From the NCBI GenBank assembly GCA_016783145.1, contig JADHXD010000017.1:1-47331 (forward strand): DNA of 47,331 nt. The letters run 5' to 3'. Made by a program: the position numbers and the translations under genes. Under the pieces are notes generated by a model. It ran no database searches. It saw nothing but the letters and a program-made list of their open reading frames with translations, and had not been told where the DNA came from. Shown here piece after piece: positions 35,293 through 43,562 of the stretch (position 1 is the first letter of the stretch; each line of letters opens with the position of its first letter). The stretch comes from Anaerolineae bacterium (GTDB lineage: Bacteria > Chloroflexota > Anaerolineae > JAFGEY01).

Positions 35293-36324
35293 CTACGGCA
35301 GACGGTTCCAGTTGTCCCGCAGGCGCTGAACGTGATGGCGCAGGGCGTACCAGACGGTGGGCTGTTCCCCTCCCTTGGAGGCAGGGGCGAGAGCATACCG
35401 GCTATGGATCTCGTCCAACAGCCTGGCCCCCTGCGGGAGATGCCCCAGGACGATCCACTCCAGTGTCTCCAGATCAGCCAGCAGGTCTTCCACCGACATC
35501 TCCAGCCCGAGAGGAAGCGCCAGGACTCCCTCGGACACCTGCTTGACCGCCTCATCCGTCAAAACCTGTACGGAGGAGGCCAACCAATCGTCGTCAGAGC
35601 CTATCAGCTCGGCCGGCCCAATGGGCAGCCGGGCGTTTCTGGTCTCAGGGCGATCGTTCAGGGACTGCACCCCGGTGCCTTCGATGAACGGTCTCACAAA
35701 CGCCCTGGACAGTGCATCGTCCAGCACGCTGGCAAACCGGAGTGGATCCCCCAGGTGCGCAAGGAGTTCCTCTCCCGAGCGTGCCTCAACTGCGCGCAGC
35801 GCTGCAGGCAGGAGGCCGGAGACCCGAGCCTCCAGTTCCCCGGCCACGGCAGCATAGTGGTCCTGCAAGGAAGAGGTCGGGTCCCAGCGATCGCCCAGGC
35901 AGTAAAAGGACCAGCACTTGAGGGGCCTCCACGCTGTCGGCCAGGCGCAGGCCTTCCCTGCGAGGTAGATGCAGTCACGCGCATTCCCGATCTCCGGGGG
36001 CAGGTCCGGCAAGGAATAACCCAGCAAGGTCAGAGCCAGGACGTCGAACGCGGTCACGCGCGACGCGCCCACCACGCAGCACCCTCCGCCACAGCGACGG
36101 CAGTAGGGAAAGCGATCCCAGAGCACGCGGTTGTACGCCTGAAAGAAACGAGACCATGCGCGTACAAAGCCTCGCGCACCCTCGACCGTCCAGCGCAGCG
36201 AATACTCGGAGACCGAAAGCGTCTCGCCGCCCCTCACCCAAGCGGCGATGGCCAGCCGACCGCGCCGGTCGGTCTCCCTGTCGCGAGCGTAGGCGGGATA
36301 CTCTGGATGCCGCGTCAGCTCCAT
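35293..36324 (-). CDS. CxxCGGxCC (YkgJ-like) metal-binding protein
   Basis: A 343-residue protein. Eight cysteines in residues 75-142 form CRRCGGGCC, then ARDCIYLAGKACAWPTAWRP and LKCWSFYC, matching the YkgJ/CxxCxxCC putative zinc or iron-sulfur domain. The remaining 200 residues, mostly helical and acidic, are not recognised, so the protein is longer than simple YkgJ. Function unknown. It lies 12 bases after the dehydrogenase stop and ahead of larA, which suggests a redox, metal-delivery or maturation role within the operon. ATG at 36324; its ribosome binding site is weak. Confidence 0.65.
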   Translation of the reverse strand: MELTRHPEYPAYARDRETDRRGRLAIAAWVRGGETLSVSEYSLRWTVEGARGFVRAWSRFFQAYNRVLWDRFPYCRRCGGGCCVVGASRVTAFDVLALTLLGYSLPDLPPEIGNARDCIYLAGKACAWPTAWRPLKCWSFYCLGDRWDPTSSLQDHYAAVAGELEARVSGLLPAALRAVEARSGEELLAHLGDPLRFASVLDDALSRAFVRPFIEGTGVQSLNDRPETRNARLPIGPAELIGSDDDWLASSVQVLTDEAVKQVSEGVLALPLGLEMSVEDLLADLETLEWIVLGHLPQGARLLDEIHSRYALAPASKGGEQPTVWYALRHHVQRLRDNWNRLP

Positions 36325-36336
36325 ACCGGGGACACG

Positions 36337-37440
36337 CTATTCCAGATCGTACCCAACTACGACCTCCTCTGCGATGCTCCGCAGATCGGCTGCCACCTTG
36401 GGGTTGAGCGGTATTCCCTCCCGAGAACGGCGCTCCACCGCCTCGAACTCTTTTTCGCCGTGTATGTAAATGCGAGCCTGTCCTTCCGCCTTGGGTGCCG
36501 TCCGGAGACGTCGCTGCCAGTCGTCCATCGCTGCCTTGAACTCGGCCACGGGTCGAAAGGCATCGATCCGCCAGGCACCGAAAAAGTGCCCGAGATTGGA
36601 GGGAAGGGGGGTCCCATCCGGATCCTTGGGATAGACCAGGTCCGCGTAAGCCGCTCCGGACAGCACCGCACACATCATGTCCACGAGCAGCCCCAACCCA
36701 TAGCCCTTGTGTCCGCCCATCAGCTCGCCCGCACCCCCCAACGGAAGCAGCCCTCCTCCTCCGCTTCCCAGCAGATTGTCGAGCACGGGGGCCGGGTCGG
36801 TGGTCGGCGTTCCAGTATCGTCCGTCGCCCACCCCAACGGAATGGGCCTTCCCTGGCGGTTGTACACCTCCAGCTTGCCGCGCGGCACGGTGCTGGTGGC
36901 CATATCCAACACAAAGGGCCTCTCCTCACCGGCGGGCGCGGCCACGGCAATGGGGTTGGTGCCGTACATCCCATCTCGGCCAAAGGTCGGCACCACGAGC
37001 GGCGCAGCGTTGGTCATCGAGATACCGATGCAGTCGTGCTCCAGGGCCATCATCGCATAGTACCCGGCGATCCCATAGTGATTCGAGTTGCGGACGGTCA
37101 CGAATCCCGCCCCCACGTCCAGGGCCTTCTGGATGGCTCTCTCCATCGCCTCGTACGAGACCGGTTGCGCCAATCCCCCGCCCGCATCCAGGGTCGCCGT
37201 GGCGGGTGTCTCGACGATCGTCGTGACCTCGGGGCGGACGATCATCGTGCCCTCGCGGACGCCCTGGACGTAGCGCCTCAAGCGCGCAACGCCGTGGCTG
37301 TCCACCCCGCGTAGATCGGCCGCCACCAGGACGTCGGCGACGATCAGCGCATCCGGCGACGGCACACCCAGCTCCTCAAAGACACGAACGCAGAAGGCTC
37401 TCAAGGGCTCAGCCCAGACTCGCACCCGAACATCCACCAT
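36337..37440 (-). CDS. Malate/L-lactate dehydrogenase family (Ldh2) NAD(P)-dependent oxidoreductase
   Basis: A 367-residue member of the Ldh2 family, unrelated to Rossmann-type MDH. It has VDSHGVARLRRY with the catalytic His49, RNSNHYGIAGYYAMMAL, PTFGRDGMYGTNPIAVAAP, FVLDMATSTVPRGK and GHKGYGLGLLVDMM. Members oxidise 2-hydroxyacids such as malate, lactate, sulfolactate, ureidoglycolate or 2,3-diketogulonate. ATG at 37440 overlaps the upstream amidohydrolase stop by one base (TGATG), and GAAAGGA lies upstream. Together with LarA it suggests interconversion and oxidation of a 2-hydroxyacid. Confidence 0.92.
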   Translation of the reverse strand: MVDVRVRVWAEPLRAFCVRVFEELGVPSPDALIVADVLVAADLRGVDSHGVARLRRYVQGVREGTMIVRPEVTTIVETPATATLDAGGGLAQPVSYEAMERAIQKALDVGAGFVTVRNSNHYGIAGYYAMMALEHDCIGISMTNAAPLVVPTFGRDGMYGTNPIAVAAPAGEERPFVLDMATSTVPRGKLEVYNRQGRPIPLGWATDDTGTPTTDPAPVLDNLLGSGGGGLLPLGGAGELMGGHKGYGLGLLVDMMCAVLSGAAYADLVYPKDPDGTPLPSNLGHFFGAWRIDAFRPVAEFKAAMDDWQRRLRTAPKAEGQARIYIHGEKEFEAVERRSREGIPLNPKVAADLRSIAEEVVVGYDLE

Positions 37441-38282
37441 CAAGCGTTCCTTTCTACTCGCCGCGCCCGTGCGTAGAGAGTCTCCGCATTCTGTCCGAAA
37501 ACCCTGCGCTTGTCGGCATCGCTTAGCGCCGCACAAGCAAGGCGACCGACAAGATACGTGGGATCCAGAAATGGCATGTCGGTCCCAAACAAGACCCGAT
37601 CCGAGCCGACCTCATTCACAATGCGCTCCAGCCAGACCGAGCTCATGGTCGAGCAGCAGATGTCCAGGTAGACGTTGGGGCAGGTCTGCGCCACCTCGAT
37701 GGCCTCTCTGAATCCGACGGGCACCCCTCCACTGTGCCCAAGCAGGTAGGTCACGTCTGGGTGGGCCCGAGCCAGGGGCTCAAAGTGGCACGGCGAGCAG
37801 GTCGGCGCGCCTCCCCAGGTGTGGCTGAGGACGATCGCCCCTCGCTCAGAGGCGAAACGCCACACCGGTTCGTATGCCGGACCAGAGATCGGGTACTCGA
37901 CGATCGCGGGGTGCAGCTTGATCAGGGACAGCCCCAACTGGTCAAAGGAGCGCTCCAGCTCGTCCCGCACCCGTTCGGGGGTGTGGGGGTTCACCGAGGC
38001 ATAGCCGACAAACCTTCCCGGGTATGCCCGCACCGCTGCAGCGGTCATGTCGTTCCCGCGCGGCACGTCGGCCCCACACGCTGGCAGCGCGCTGATCCAC
38101 GCCTGTTCGATGCCCAGGCGGTCCATCACCTCGACCATCGAGGCTGCCTCGGGCCGCGGGATGTAAAAGTTGTAGTAGTCACCCAGGTGCGCATGCGCGT
38201 CAATGACCCGTACGCCCGCCCGGCCCAGCGCCGTGCCAGCGCGGATCGCGCCCACCCAGTCCAGACCCGCGCCCTGGCTCAC
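37440..38282 (-). CDS. Amidohydrolase family 2 (TIM-barrel metal hydrolase/decarboxylase)
   Basis: A 280-residue amidohydrolase of the PF04909-like type. It has His30 and His32 in DAHAHLGDY, LHPAIVEYP, LSHTWGGAP and LGHSGGVPVGF with histidine ligands, and FGTDMPFLDP with the catalytic Asp. Such enzymes decarboxylate aromatic or carboxylic acids, or hydrolyse lactones. The GTG at 38282 overlaps the previous gene's stop (GTGA). It is followed, with a one-base overlap, by the Ldh2-type dehydrogenase gene. All metal ligands expected for the family appear present, unlike in its upstream neighbour. Confidence 0.88.
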   Translation of the reverse strand: MSQGAGLDWVGAIRAGTALGRAGVRVIDAHAHLGDYYNFYIPRPEAASMVEVMDRLGIEQAWISALPACGADVPRGNDMTAAAVRAYPGRFVGYASVNPHTPERVRDELERSFDQLGLSLIKLHPAIVEYPISGPAYEPVWRFASERGAIVLSHTWGGAPTCSPCHFEPLARAHPDVTYLLGHSGGVPVGFREAIEVAQTCPNVYLDICCSTMSSVWLERIVNEVGSDRVLFGTDMPFLDPTYLVGRLACAALSDADKRRVFGQNAETLYARARRVERNA

Positions 38283-39034
38283 GCGCTCTCCTTCTGCAGA
38301 CGGACACGTCCCAGCATCCACTCGAGTGTGCCGTGGGCGATGGCCTTGACGTCCGCCTCTGCCGCGCGGACGTAGGAGACGCGGGCGATCGGCCCGCCTG
38401 GGTCGCGCAGAGGAAGCCCGGTGCCAAAGAGCAGACGGCGGCTCCCGAACCGTTCCAGGACCTCCTCTACACCCAGGAACACGCAAAAGGCCGACAGGTC
38501 ACAGTAGACGTTTGGATAGCGGGCCATCAGCGCCATTAGGCGGCGCATCTGCCGGTAGCCCGTCTGGGTGAGCACCAGGGAGAGTCCCGGATACGTGCGG
38601 CACACACGTTCTATCTCCCCCCAGTTCGTCTGATCGACGTCGAGCAAGACCACGTACCGGCGCTCAGACAGGCCATCCAACAGCTCACCGCACTGCCACT
38701 CATCCAGCTCGTACTGGTGGTCGCGGGGGTAGAACCGCACCGCGCGCACCCCTGAGCCAGCCATGCGCTCCAGGAGCGTCTCCAGCGTCCCCATCTCGCC
38801 GCACGACAGGGGCAGCAGCGTCCAGCAGGGTAGCAGCCGCTCGTGTCCGGCGATTTCGTCCATCAGGATCTGGTTGGCTTGAGGGGGATCGTAGGTTTGG
38901 CCCAACGTGTGAGATACCAGGGCCCGCTCGATGCCCAGGCGTTCCATTACAGAGGACAACTCATCTGCGGTCTCGTAGGCAGGGCGATCGGTCGGCCACG
39001 GGCCAACCGCACAGTTCGCATCAAAGAGATACAT
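38279..39034 (-). CDS. Amidohydrolase-fold protein lacking metal ligands
   Basis: A 251-residue protein, clearly similar in layout to the adjacent amidohydrolase (MERLGIERALVSH, FYPRDHQ, LVLTQTGY, FGTGLPLRDPGG). The HxH motif is replaced by DANCAVG, GHSGG by TQTGY, and the catalytic Asp in FGTDxP by Gly. The metal site has therefore been lost while the fold is retained. It is the first gene of the minus-strand operon, with the promoter at 39149-39177, and overlaps the active paralogue by four bases. ATG at 39034 after GGGGAG. A subunit or regulator role is more likely than an independent enzyme. Confidence 0.75.
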   Translation of the reverse strand: MYLFDANCAVGPWPTDRPAYETADELSSVMERLGIERALVSHTLGQTYDPPQANQILMDEIAGHERLLPCWTLLPLSCGEMGTLETLLERMAGSGVRAVRFYPRDHQYELDEWQCGELLDGLSERRYVVLLDVDQTNWGEIERVCRTYPGLSLVLTQTGYRQMRRLMALMARYPNVYCDLSAFCVFLGVEEVLERFGSRRLLFGTGLPLRDPGGPIARVSYVRAAEADVKAIAHGTLEWMLGRVRLQKESA

Positions 39035-39148
39035 CGTTCTCCCCGGAAGTATGGACTGGGTTCGCACTCAGAGACCACAGGGTCGTAGCCAGCAGTTCCC
39101 AGCGCAGAACCGATCTCCACGTGCCGCCTTGAGCGTACAGCGGCCTGT

Positions 39149-39177
39149 AGTATAGCCCACTCACGATCCATTGTCAA
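39149..39177 (-). promoter_or_regulatory. Promoter of the hydroxyacid operon
   Basis: Minus strand TTGACA (39177-39172), 17-base spacer, TATACT (39154-39149). A close consensus match about 115 bases ahead of the first amidohydrolase-fold gene. Confidence 0.75.
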
Positions 39178-39310
39178 CAGCAAACCTCGTCGGGGCGTGA
39201 CCGGAAACCCATCCTCCATAGTTCCGCGATACCGCAAGATATGAGGCGGCTGTCCCTGGCCACCGCCGAGCGACAGCGAGAAGCGAAGACCCGATCGCAG
39301 CGCACGTGCC

Positions 39311-39339
39311 TTGACGCAATAGATCAAGCACGTTATAAT
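39311..39339 (+). promoter_or_regulatory. Promoter of the response regulator-GAF gene
   Basis: TTGACG (39311-39316), 17 bases, TATAAT (39334-39339). The gene starts 57 bases on. Confidence 0.78.
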
Positions 39340-39395
39340 GAAATCAGGCCCTTGCACACCTGCACCGACGAGGGAGAGAACACCGGGAGGTAAGC

Positions 39396-40649
39396 TTGGC
39401 AGGCGAGCGGATATTGGTGATCGACGACAGCGAAGAGATCCGGACCGTCTTGCGCGAGACGATCCTCGAGCCACGGGGATACCTGGTCGCTACCGCGCCA
39501 GATGGCCAGAAGGGACTTGCATACGCCTTGCGGGAGAAGCCCGATCTCATCCTGACCGACGTCAACATGCCCCGTATGACGGGCCTGCAGGTGCTCGAAA
39601 AGCTGAGAGAGGCCCAGTATGAATGGCCCGTCATCCTGATGACGTTTCATGGCTCGGAGGACATCGCGGTTCAGGCGTTCCGCCTGGGGGTGCGCGACTA
39701 TATCCGCAAGCCCTTTGAGGTGCAAGAGGTGCTTACCTGCGTCGAGCGGACGCTGATCGAGAGCAGGCTGCGCCGCGAAAGGGAAGACCTGCTGCGGAAA
39801 CTGGAGACCACGAACCGCCAGCTCAATCGCAAAGTAGCCGAACTGACCACGTTGTACGCGATCGGTCAGGCCGTGACCGCCCTGCTCGATCTGGACACGC
39901 TGCTCAACCGGATCGTGGAGGCATCTGTCTATCTCTGCCAGGCGGACGAGGGATCGCTGTACCTGATCGACAGGGAGTCAGGCGAGCTGTATATGACCGC
40001 CACGCAAAGCGCGGGGGAAAAGCACGCTCACGGGGTGAACCTGAAAGTGAGCGACAACCTGCTCGGTCAGGTAGTGCGAAGCAAAAAGCCCGCGATCGTG
40101 ACCAGCCGCACCCATGATCCAGAACTCAAGATCAAGACAGGCTACGTGGTCCACTCTCTGGTCGAAGTGCCTCTGCGGGTCAAAGATCGGATCATTGGCA
40201 TCCTCAGCGTGGCCAACCGGCATATGCGTCGCGACTTTACGAGGGAGGACATGACGCGTCTCTGTGCCCTGGCCAACTATGCGGCGATCGCCATCGAGAA
40301 CGCACGCCTCTACGATGCGACTCGCAAGGTCATCGCCGCCGAGGTGCTCCACAACGTTGCCGTCACCATCTCTCACTACATCAACAACCCCCTGATGGCG
40401 GTGATGATGAGTGTCGATCGGCTCGTGCAGGTCAACCGAGACGGCGAGACAGCCAACTGGGATGATCTGCTCGCCGCCACCGCCTTGTTCACCGAGATGA
40501 AGGTCGAAGAGATCTCGTCCGTCATCTCTATCCTCCGCGACGTGGCCTCTCCCACGTTCGTGACCTACATGGACGATATCCGGATGATCGACATCGAGAA
40601 CAGGGTGCAGGAGCGGCTGCACCAGATCAAGGAAAAGTACAAGGGATAG
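39396..40649 (+). CDS. Response regulator with GAF and histidine-kinase-like dimerisation region
   Basis: A 417-residue protein. The receiver domain (residues 1-120) has DD at 10-11, the phospho-acceptor Asp55 in LILTDVNMP, and Lys105 in YIRKPF. A coiled-coil linker (about 121-150) leads to a GAF domain (about 155-310: LDTLLNRIVEASVYLCQADEGSLYLID, AIVTSRTHD, VEVPLRVKDRIIGIL). A helical segment then contains an H-box-like VTISHYINNPLMAVMM near residue 335. The ATPase domain (N, G boxes) is absent. The protein probably receives a phosphate and passes on a signal through dimerisation, or transfers phosphate to another component. TTG start at 39396 after GGGAGGT. Confidence 0.82.
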   Translation: MAGERILVIDDSEEIRTVLRETILEPRGYLVATAPDGQKGLAYALREKPDLILTDVNMPRMTGLQVLEKLREAQYEWPVILMTFHGSEDIAVQAFRLGVRDYIRKPFEVQEVLTCVERTLIESRLRREREDLLRKLETTNRQLNRKVAELTTLYAIGQAVTALLDLDTLLNRIVEASVYLCQADEGSLYLIDRESGELYMTATQSAGEKHAHGVNLKVSDNLLGQVVRSKKPAIVTSRTHDPELKIKTGYVVHSLVEVPLRVKDRIIGILSVANRHMRRDFTREDMTRLCALANYAAIAIENARLYDATRKVIAAEVLHNVAVTISHYINNPLMAVMMSVDRLVQVNRDGETANWDDLLAATALFTEMKVEEISSVISILRDVASPTFVTYMDDIRMIDIENRVQERLHQIKEKYKG

Positions 40650-41014
40650 CCCCGGCGATCCCAGGAGGACGATCGCGCCCGGTCCTCCTCCTCAGCACGC
40701 GTAGGACAGCCCACCAGAACACGCCCCTCGCCTTGCCTCAACTGCGGCCCAAGCTTCCCATACGGTGCCCCACCCATGCCAACCCAACCAAATGCCCAAG
40801 TGATAGCAGTAATCGCGGTTTTCGAGTATAATGGCGCGGCTGACCGCTGGCAGTCCTCTCTCTCGCACGGGACCCGAGACGAGGAGGGCGTCCACTTGGG
40901 GTCAGCAACCCGGGAGCAGACAAACAGCGAACAGGCGGTGCACGCGGCCCTCTGCATTCCGCCGCACACCCGTCCAGGAGACGGTTGGAAAACCCAAGGT
41001 GAGGAACAAGACCC
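40650..41014 (+). other. Intergenic interval with a possible promoter and 180-base leader
   Basis: No supported gene. A TATAAT at 40827-40832 lacks a good -35 but may start the transcript of the phosphatase gene, leaving a leader of about 175 bases. The leader is GC-rich, with several GGAG/CTCC-type pairings, and matches no riboswitch that I recognise. Confidence 0.3.
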
Positions 41015-41737
41015 ATGCAGTTCTACTTTATTCGACACGGCCAATCAACAAACAACGAGCGGTGGGAGCGTACCGGATCGAACCATGGGCGCAGCGAGGA
41101 TCCCACGCTGACCAAGACGGGGCAGAAACAAGCAGAAAGGCTGGCCCAGTGTCTGAGCCAGGGAGCCCCATCTGCGACGGTCGATGGCAGGGATCCCAAG
41201 AACCTGTCGGGATTCGGGATCACGCACCTGTACTGCAGCCTGATGGTCCGTGCCGTGGCTACGGCGACCGCCATCGCCGAGGCCGTCCACCTCCCTCTGT
41301 GGGCCTGGAAAGACCTACATGAGACGGGCGGTATCTTCCTGGATGACCCCGAGACGGGCGAGCCCGTGGGCCTGCCCGGCAAAAGCCGCGCCTACTTTGA
41401 GCAGCACTATCCCCTCTTGCGCCTGCCTGACACGGTCAATGCGCATGGATGGTGGAACCGCCCATTCGAGGAGCGCGCGGATCGACTCCCCCGCGCCCAG
41501 TGCGTCGTGCGCGATCTGATGGAACGGCACGGAGGCACGCCAGACCGTGTGGCAGTCGTGAGTCACGGCGGGTTTTGCAACTATGTGATGTCCGTCTTCT
41601 TTGACGTGCCCAGGAGAGAGCATCAGTGGTTTCTGATGAACAACGCCGCGATCACGCGCATCGACTTTGACGCCGATCAGACCGTGCTGGTCTACGCGAA
41701 TCGCACGGACTTTATGCCGGACGAGTGGATCACATAG
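41015..41737 (+). CDS. Histidine phosphatase (phosphoglycerate mutase-like)
   Basis: A 240-residue protein. It has the FIRHGQSTNN phospho-histidine motif (His8), LTKTGQKQAERLA, the second conserved Arg in CSLMVRAVATATAIAEA and the second catalytic His in VVSHGGFCNYVM. This is the layout of cofactor-dependent phosphoglycerate mutases and phosphatases such as CobC/PhoE. Sugar phosphates are a reasonable substrate guess, but the family is too broad to be specific. ATG at 41015 with AAGGTGAGG upstream. Confidence 0.87.
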   Translation: MQFYFIRHGQSTNNERWERTGSNHGRSEDPTLTKTGQKQAERLAQCLSQGAPSATVDGRDPKNLSGFGITHLYCSLMVRAVATATAIAEAVHLPLWAWKDLHETGGIFLDDPETGEPVGLPGKSRAYFEQHYPLLRLPDTVNAHGWWNRPFEERADRLPRAQCVVRDLMERHGGTPDRVAVVSHGGFCNYVMSVFFDVPRREHQWFLMNNAAITRIDFDADQTVLVYANRTDFMPDEWIT

Positions 41738-41851
41738 CGTGTCTGCGGCACATCGGAGCCAAGTCTCGCCCTGACCGATGCGCGGCCCGCCGGAGGGTAC
41801 CGCGCAACGCGATGCTGCCCATCGCGTATAGGTTGAGGAACCCGCCCCTAC

Positions 41852-41880
41852 TTGGCGCTGTGTGTAGTCTTTGTTATAAT
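41852..41880 (+). promoter_or_regulatory. Promoter of the zinc-ribbon kinase gene
   Basis: TTGGCG (41852-41857), 17 bases, TATAAT (41875-41880). A transcript starting about seven bases later excludes the ATG at 41883 and supports the start at 41919. Confidence 0.68.
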
Positions 41881-41918
41881 GAATGCAGGTCACTTCCATC
41901 CTCTACCTGGAGACGGAG

Positions 41919-43295
41919 ATGCGCTGTTCGTCCTGTGGTCGGGAAAACAACTCCAGTGCTCGCTTTTGCGCGTTCTGCGGAGCCGGACTCGACAGCGAGC
42001 CCAGCCTCCTGCAGCCTGGACAGTTGGTGGAACAGGGCACCTATCGGATCATCCGTCTGCTCGGCCGGGGGGGCATGGGTGCCGTGTACCTGGCGGCGAA
42101 CACAAAGGCCTTTGATCGTCCGTGCGTGGTCAAGGAAGTGATCGAATACTATGACCCCACCGACCAAAAGGCACGACAGCGGGCTATCGAGCGATTCGAA
42201 CTCGAAGCGCGCATGCTGGCTGCCCTCAAGCATCCTGGCATCCCCGACATCTATGCCTACTTTACCGAACACGGGCGCAATTACCTGGTCATGGAATACA
42301 TCGAGGGCCCCAACCTGGCACAGGACCTGACTCGAGAGAAAGACGGGCGGACCGTCGCGGGACATCCGCAGCCACTTGAGGACGTGATACGGTACGCCGT
42401 TCAGATCTGCGAGGTATTGAGCTATCTGGAACAGCAGCAGCCGCCGGTCATCCATAACGACATCAAGCCTGCGAACATCATCCTGGACAAGAACAGTGGC
42501 CGTGCAGTGCTGGTAGACTTTGGCACGGCCAAGACACGGTACGTCGTGCAGCGCCCAGGCCAGCCGGGACGCCAGCAGTCGAGCGTCTACGGCACAGTAG
42601 GCTATGCGGCCCCCGAGCTATACGACGGCCGGGCGGAGCCCCGCTCCGACGTGCACGCGCTGGCGGCGACGGCCTACCATCTTCTCACCGACGATGACCC
42701 CCGCGACCACCCGTTCCAGTTTCCCAAGATGGACACGATCCCCGAAGCCGTGCGCCAGGTGCTCGGCGATGCCCTTCAGGTCGAGGTAGCAAACCGTCCC
42801 TCAGCTGCGCAGCTCAGCGAGCGGCTGAGAGGCGCTGTCCCATCCGCCAGTCCATCGCCGGGCAGCGCCGCCTTGGTATCCCCGACGATCCATATCACGC
42901 CCGCGCAGATCGACCTGGGCACCGCCTCTCACAGGCAGCTCTTTACGGAACAGGCCGCCTTTGAGGTCAGGAACAGCGGCCAAGTGCCCGCGCACTGCCA
43001 GATCGAGGGGAATCCACCGTGGTTGGTCCTCGACCCGACTCGCTTTGCTTGCCCACCCAGGAGAGCGCAGGTCGTCGAGCTGGTGGGGCGCGTAGACCTC
43101 CTGCCCACTGAAGGGACAAGGCACGCCGCCACACTTCAGGTTCGTGTCGAAGGTGCGGGCGAGCAGCAGGTGCAGGTGAGGGTCCGCACACGAGGCAGCC
43201 GGGTGGGGTCGTTCGTGATGATCGGCCTGGCCACACTGATCCTGCTTGGAGCCATCATCTGGTTTGTCGTCCAGATATGGCCTTGGATCCCGTAA
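41919..43295 (+). CDS. Zinc-ribbon Ser/Thr protein kinase with a C-terminal membrane anchor
   Basis: A 458-residue protein. A zinc ribbon lies at residues 3-20 (CSSC, CAFC). The Hanks kinase domain (about 42-325) has GRGGMGAVYLA, Lys72 in VVKEV, an HND catalytic loop in IHNDIKPANIIL (Arg of HRD replaced by Asn; catalytic Asp181 kept), and DFG at 200-202. A beta-rich region of about 100 residues follows (ITPAQIDLGTASHRQLFTEQ...). A single TM helix near residues 432-454 ends the protein. The absence of the HRD Arg suggests activation-loop phosphorylation is not needed. ATG at 41919 rather than 41883, as the promoter argues. Target unknown. Confidence 0.88.
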   Translation: MRCSSCGRENNSSARFCAFCGAGLDSEPSLLQPGQLVEQGTYRIIRLLGRGGMGAVYLAANTKAFDRPCVVKEVIEYYDPTDQKARQRAIERFELEARMLAALKHPGIPDIYAYFTEHGRNYLVMEYIEGPNLAQDLTREKDGRTVAGHPQPLEDVIRYAVQICEVLSYLEQQQPPVIHNDIKPANIILDKNSGRAVLVDFGTAKTRYVVQRPGQPGRQQSSVYGTVGYAAPELYDGRAEPRSDVHALAATAYHLLTDDDPRDHPFQFPKMDTIPEAVRQVLGDALQVEVANRPSAAQLSERLRGAVPSASPSPGSAALVSPTIHITPAQIDLGTASHRQLFTEQAAFEVRNSGQVPAHCQIEGNPPWLVLDPTRFACPPRRAQVVELVGRVDLLPTEGTRHAATLQVRVEGAGEQQVQVRVRTRGSRVGSFVMIGLATLILLGAIIWFVVQIWPWIP

Positions 43296-43338
43296 GAACT
43301 GGGGAGACGGCGAGACAGCAGCACATCACGGGCCGTGA

Positions 43339-43521
43339 CATACTGGGGCCGGGGAGACCGCCAGACCCCTGGCATCCAATCTCAGCGGCACCTTTGCGGG
43401 AGGCGTGCTAGAGTACGCGACCATCTGGTGGGGTATCAAGAGCCTTTACCTGGTCGCCGGCGTCGTATACATTGGTGCACTGCTCGCTTCTCTCTTCCAG
43501 AAACGGGATCGCTTGACATAG
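43339..43521 (+). pseudogene. Membrane protein C-terminal remnant (possible MFS transporter tail)
   Basis: An open frame without a start reads GGVLEYATIWWGIKSLYLVAG, then VVYIGALLASLFQKRD, ending at TAG 43519-43521. It looks like a last transmembrane helix and a charged tail, as at the end of many transporters. The upstream part is absent because the kinase gene ends at 43295. The -35 box of the next promoter overlaps its end. Weak identification. Confidence 0.35.
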
Positions 43522-43541
43522 GCGTTCTCGTGACGTACAAT
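43513..43541 (+). promoter_or_regulatory. Promoter upstream of the ECF transporter operon
   Basis: TTGACA (43513-43518), 17 bases, TACAAT (43536-43541). The -35 and spacing are consensus. Confidence 0.8.
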
Positions 43542-43562
43542 AGGGTTGCTAGACCCCAAGCG

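Noticed and set aside
33678..37314. Two very long plus-strand frames across larA, the Cys-rich gene and the dehydrogenase
   Set aside because: Antisense shadows; the minus-strand proteins have conserved residues and coupled starts.
40833..41014. T-box-like sequence ahead of the phosphatase gene
   Set aside because: A GGCGGTGCACGCGG patch vaguely resembles the T-box element, but the conserved ACCGCG core and a stem I are absent.
43541..43560. Possible preQ1-I riboswitch in the ECF leader
   Set aside because: A GGGT/ACCC mini-hairpin with a CTAG-containing loop is present, but the A-rich tail and pseudoknot partner are missing, and the likely transcript start lies inside it.
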